From positions 1-17,744 of the forward strand of contig JAJECF010000185.1 of NCBI GenBank assembly GCA_022822125.1: DNA of 17,744 bases, given 5' to 3'. The notes under the pieces are model-generated. The model saw nothing but the letters and a program-made list of their open reading frames with translations. It made no database searches and was not told the DNA's origin. A program made the translations under genes and the position numbers. The stretch is from Alphaproteobacteria bacterium. Its GTDB lineage: Bacteria > Pseudomonadota > Alphaproteobacteria > Bin95. Numbering within the stretch: the stretch's first letter is position 1; each line of letters starts with the position of its first letter. Shown piece by piece: positions 15,026 through 17,744 of this stretch.

Positions 15026-15715
15026 ATGCGCGTTCTGGCGTTCCTGCTGCTCTGCGCCCTGCCCTCGACGGCGGCGGCGCAGGCGGCCGACCAGGCGCTG
15101 CTCCCGATCCTGAACCGGCTCTCGGCCTATGAGCGCGACCTGCGCGCTCTCACCGATACGGTTGAACGCCTGCAACGCCGCCTCGACGATGCCGAGTTGC
15201 GCATGCAGGCGCTGGAGCGCCAGGCCGAAGAGCAACCGGCCGAAACATCCGGAACTCCGGCGGCGGATGCCGCCGCGCCGGTCGCCGAAGCCGGCGAAAC
15301 GGAAGCGGCCGCGCCGGCGGCTCTGCCCGGAGGCGACGCCCTGGAGCGCTACAATCAAGGCAGGAACCTGCTGCTCCAGAATCGCGTGCCGGAGGCCGAG
15401 CAGGTCTTCGCAGGCTTTCTGGAGGACTTTCCCGAGCATGAATTGGCCAATAACGCCAGGCACTGGCTGGCGGCCAGCCTTGCCGGGCAGGGAAAGCACG
15501 GCGCGGCGGCGCAGCAATTCCTGCTCGCCTATGAAAAGGACCCGGAAGGCTCCAAGGCGCCCGACAACCTCCTGAAGCTCAGCAAGGCGTTCGCGGCCGA
15601 CGACAAGCCGCAGGAAGCCTGCATCGCGCTGTCGCTGCTGGCGCGGAAGCACCAGCAAGCGCCGCCCGCCGTTATCGCCGACGCCGACGCCGAGCGCCGG
15701 CGGCTGAAGTGCTGA
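15026..15715 (+). CDS. cpoB: CpoB (YbgF), TPR cell-division coordinator
   Basis: A 229-residue periplasmic protein that coordinates septal peptidoglycan synthesis with Tol-Pal constriction. The signal peptide is MRVLAFLLLCALPSTAAAQA. A coiled-coil segment that trimerises in homologues spans about 25-70 (LNRLSAYERDLRALTDTVER and on). An Ala/Pro/Glu linker spans about 70-103. TPR-like helices follow from about 104 (ALERYNQGRNLL) through KAPDNLLKLSKAF and QEACIAL. The C-terminal ERRRLKC matches the family's end. It lies seven bases after pal and its stop overlaps the tilS GTG. No strong ribosome site is seen, so coupling to pal is likely. Confidence 0.93.
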   Translation: MRVLAFLLLCALPSTAAAQAADQALLPILNRLSAYERDLRALTDTVERLQRRLDDAELRMQALERQAEEQPAETSGTPAADAAAPVAEAGETEAAAPAALPGGDALERYNQGRNLLLQNRVPEAEQVFAGFLEDFPEHELANNARHWLAASLAGQGKHGAAAQQFLLAYEKDPEGSKAPDNLLKLSKAFAADDKPQEACIALSLLARKHQQAPPAVIADADAERRRLKC

Positions 15716-16992
15716 CGCCCGACCCGCCGCCACCCGACCCGTCATTCGCATGCGCCATGGAGCGGCTCGGCCCGTTCGAGCCGGCGCCGCGCCTCATTGC
15801 GGCGGTCTCGGGCGGACGAGACAGCATGGCGCTGGCGCTGATGGCCAGAGCCTGGACCGCCGCGCGCGGCGGAGAGCTCCTTGCCGTCACCGTCGATCAC
15901 CGCCTTCGACCCGAATCGGCTGACGAAGCAGCGCTCGCAGGGGCGCGGCTCGCCGCATTCGGCGTTCCGCACCGCATCCTTGTCCGCAGGGAGCCGCTCG
16001 CGCCCGGAAATCTCCAGGCGGCGGCCCGCCTGGCCCGGTACCGGCTGCTCGCCGGGGCCTGCCGGGAGGCCGTTGCCCTGCACCTGCTGCTCGGCCACCA
16101 TCTGGAGGACCAGGGCGAGACCGCCGCCATGCGCGCCGAACGCGGCAGCGGCGAGCGCGGCCTCGCCGCCATGGCGCCCCTCGCCGAACATCCGGACATG
16201 CGCCTGCTGCGTCCGCTGCTGAACCGGCCGCGGCAGGATCTGGAAGCCTATCTGCGGGGCCTCGGCGTCGCGTGGACCGACGACCCGACAAACTTCTCGC
16301 CCTCTTCGGCGCGAGGCCGGCTGCGCGCCGCCATGAGTTCCGGACGGCTGGGGCGGCTGGGCCGGGAGGCAGCAGCGCGGGGGCCGTCGCGGCGGCGACG
16401 CGAGGACCGGACGGCCGCATTGCTCGCCGAGACGGTCGAACTCCACGAAAGCGGCATCGCGCGCGTCGATATCCCCCGGATGCTCGCCTCGCCGGTCGGC
16501 GAGGCGGCGCTCGGCCGCCTGCTGGCGACCCTCGGCGGCAAGGCCCACCCGCCCCGCAGCGCCAGGGTCGCAGGCCTTGCCGCGCGTCTCCGGCAGGCGC
16601 CGACGGCAAGCGTGCTGGGCGGCTGCGCCATGATTCCGACACGCGCCGGCTGGTGGTGCGGAAGGGAGGCCGGGCGGATTCGCGAAGCGCTGCGCCTCGC
16701 CCCCGGCGACAGAGGCTTGTGGGACGGGCGCTTCGAGGTCGTCAATCCCGGGCCGGCGCCGATTACAGTCGGGCAGCGCCGGCGGGCAGCGCTGCCCGGC
16801 GCGCGGCCATGGCCGGCGGCGCTCGACCGCGCCCTGCCCGCCTTTTTCCTTGAGGACGGCAAATTGCTGGAATCCGACGGGACCGCATGCGGTCTTGACG
16901 ACACGGCGTGTCCATATGCGACATTCCGGCCGCGCGCTCCGCTGGCCGGCGCAGGATTCGCCCTTGTTTCCAGCGGCGCTGAACTTAACTAG
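15709..16992 (+). CDS. tilS: tRNA(Ile)-lysidine synthetase
   Basis: A 427-residue N-type ATP pyrophosphatase that converts C34 of the CAU-anticodon tRNA-Ile to lysidine, so that it reads AUA and is charged with isoleucine. The PP-loop is SGGRDSM at 34-40. The TilS signature HHLEDQGETAAMR is at 130-142, followed by LLRPLLNRPR and the WTDDPTN block. The C-terminal half is poorly conserved, as usual. The chosen GTG at 15709 overlaps the cpoB stop. The first ~15 residues are proline-rich, and an ATG at residue 17 is an alternative start. The position between cpoB and ftsH is standard in alphaproteobacteria. Confidence 0.94.
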   Translation: MLTPDPPPPDPSFACAMERLGPFEPAPRLIAAVSGGRDSMALALMARAWTAARGGELLAVTVDHRLRPESADEAALAGARLAAFGVPHRILVRREPLAPGNLQAAARLARYRLLAGACREAVALHLLLGHHLEDQGETAAMRAERGSGERGLAAMAPLAEHPDMRLLRPLLNRPRQDLEAYLRGLGVAWTDDPTNFSPSSARGRLRAAMSSGRLGRLGREAAARGPSRRRREDRTAALLAETVELHESGIARVDIPRMLASPVGEAALGRLLATLGGKAHPPRSARVAGLAARLRQAPTASVLGGCAMIPTRAGWWCGREAGRIREALRLAPGDRGLWDGRFEVVNPGPAPITVGQRRRAALPGARPWPAALDRALPAFFLEDGKLLESDGTACGLDDTACPYATFRPRAPLAGAGFALVSSGAELN

Positions 16993-17046
16993 GATTGCAA
17001 GGCTCCCCCACCCTTTCATGCCGGCCGGAGGCGACCGCTGCAGACG

Positions 17047-17744
<698 letters not shown>

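Overview
The window is GC-rich, densely packed bacterial chromosome from an alphaproteobacterium. The evidence is gene order and protein flavour: tkt-gap; zapA - 6S RNA - 5-formyltetrahydrofolate cyclo-ligase; yebC-ruvC-ruvA-ruvB-ybgC-tolQ-tolR-tolA-tolB-pal-cpoB-tilS-ftsH. A free-living Rhodospirillales- or Rhizobiales-like organism is plausible, but genus cannot be read from the sequence. No rRNA, tRNA, CRISPR array, transposase or prophage gene was seen.

Left part (1-2453), minus strand and accessory. A CmcJ/NvfI-type oxygenase-like gene runs off the left edge. Upstream of it, in the same direction, is a mandelate racemase-subgroup enolase superfamily gene in which Gln replaces the second catalytic lysine. 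A 307-base gap (2147-2453) separates these from gap. It holds a possible GntR/FadR-type operator, a double-hairpin inverted repeat of mobile-repeat character, and a candidate terminator for gap.

Central-left (2454-5616), minus strand. tkt and gap form a two-gene carbon-metabolism operon. The pgk gene that often follows gap in alphaproteobacteria is absent here, and the accessory pair sits in its place. tkt is divergent from the zapA cluster across a 146-base intergenic region with two back-to-back -35-like boxes forming an inverted repeat.

Central (5617-8433), plus strand. A 68-residue coiled-coil protein, ZapA (division), a probable 6S RNA with a long closing stem, 5-formyltetrahydrofolate cyclo-ligase, a YmdB-type metallophosphoesterase and a YebC/TACO1 protein. 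The 6S closing stem appears to overlap the start of the cyclo-ligase gene.

Right (8430-17744), plus strand. The RuvC resolvase and RuvAB branch-migration genes are joined by ATGA/GTGA overlaps. They run into the complete Tol-Pal envelope constriction cluster (ybgC, tolQRAB, pal, cpoB), then tilS (tRNA-Ile lysidine synthetase) and the N-terminal third of ftsH, cut by the right edge. TolA has a strongly proline-rich periplasmic linker.

Most of the window is conserved housekeeping. The places worth a second look are the accessory pair and its intergenic region, the tkt/zapA divergent promoter, the 6S-cyclo-ligase overlap, the TolA linker and the tolB-pal hairpin. I found no convincing undescribed multi-gene system.
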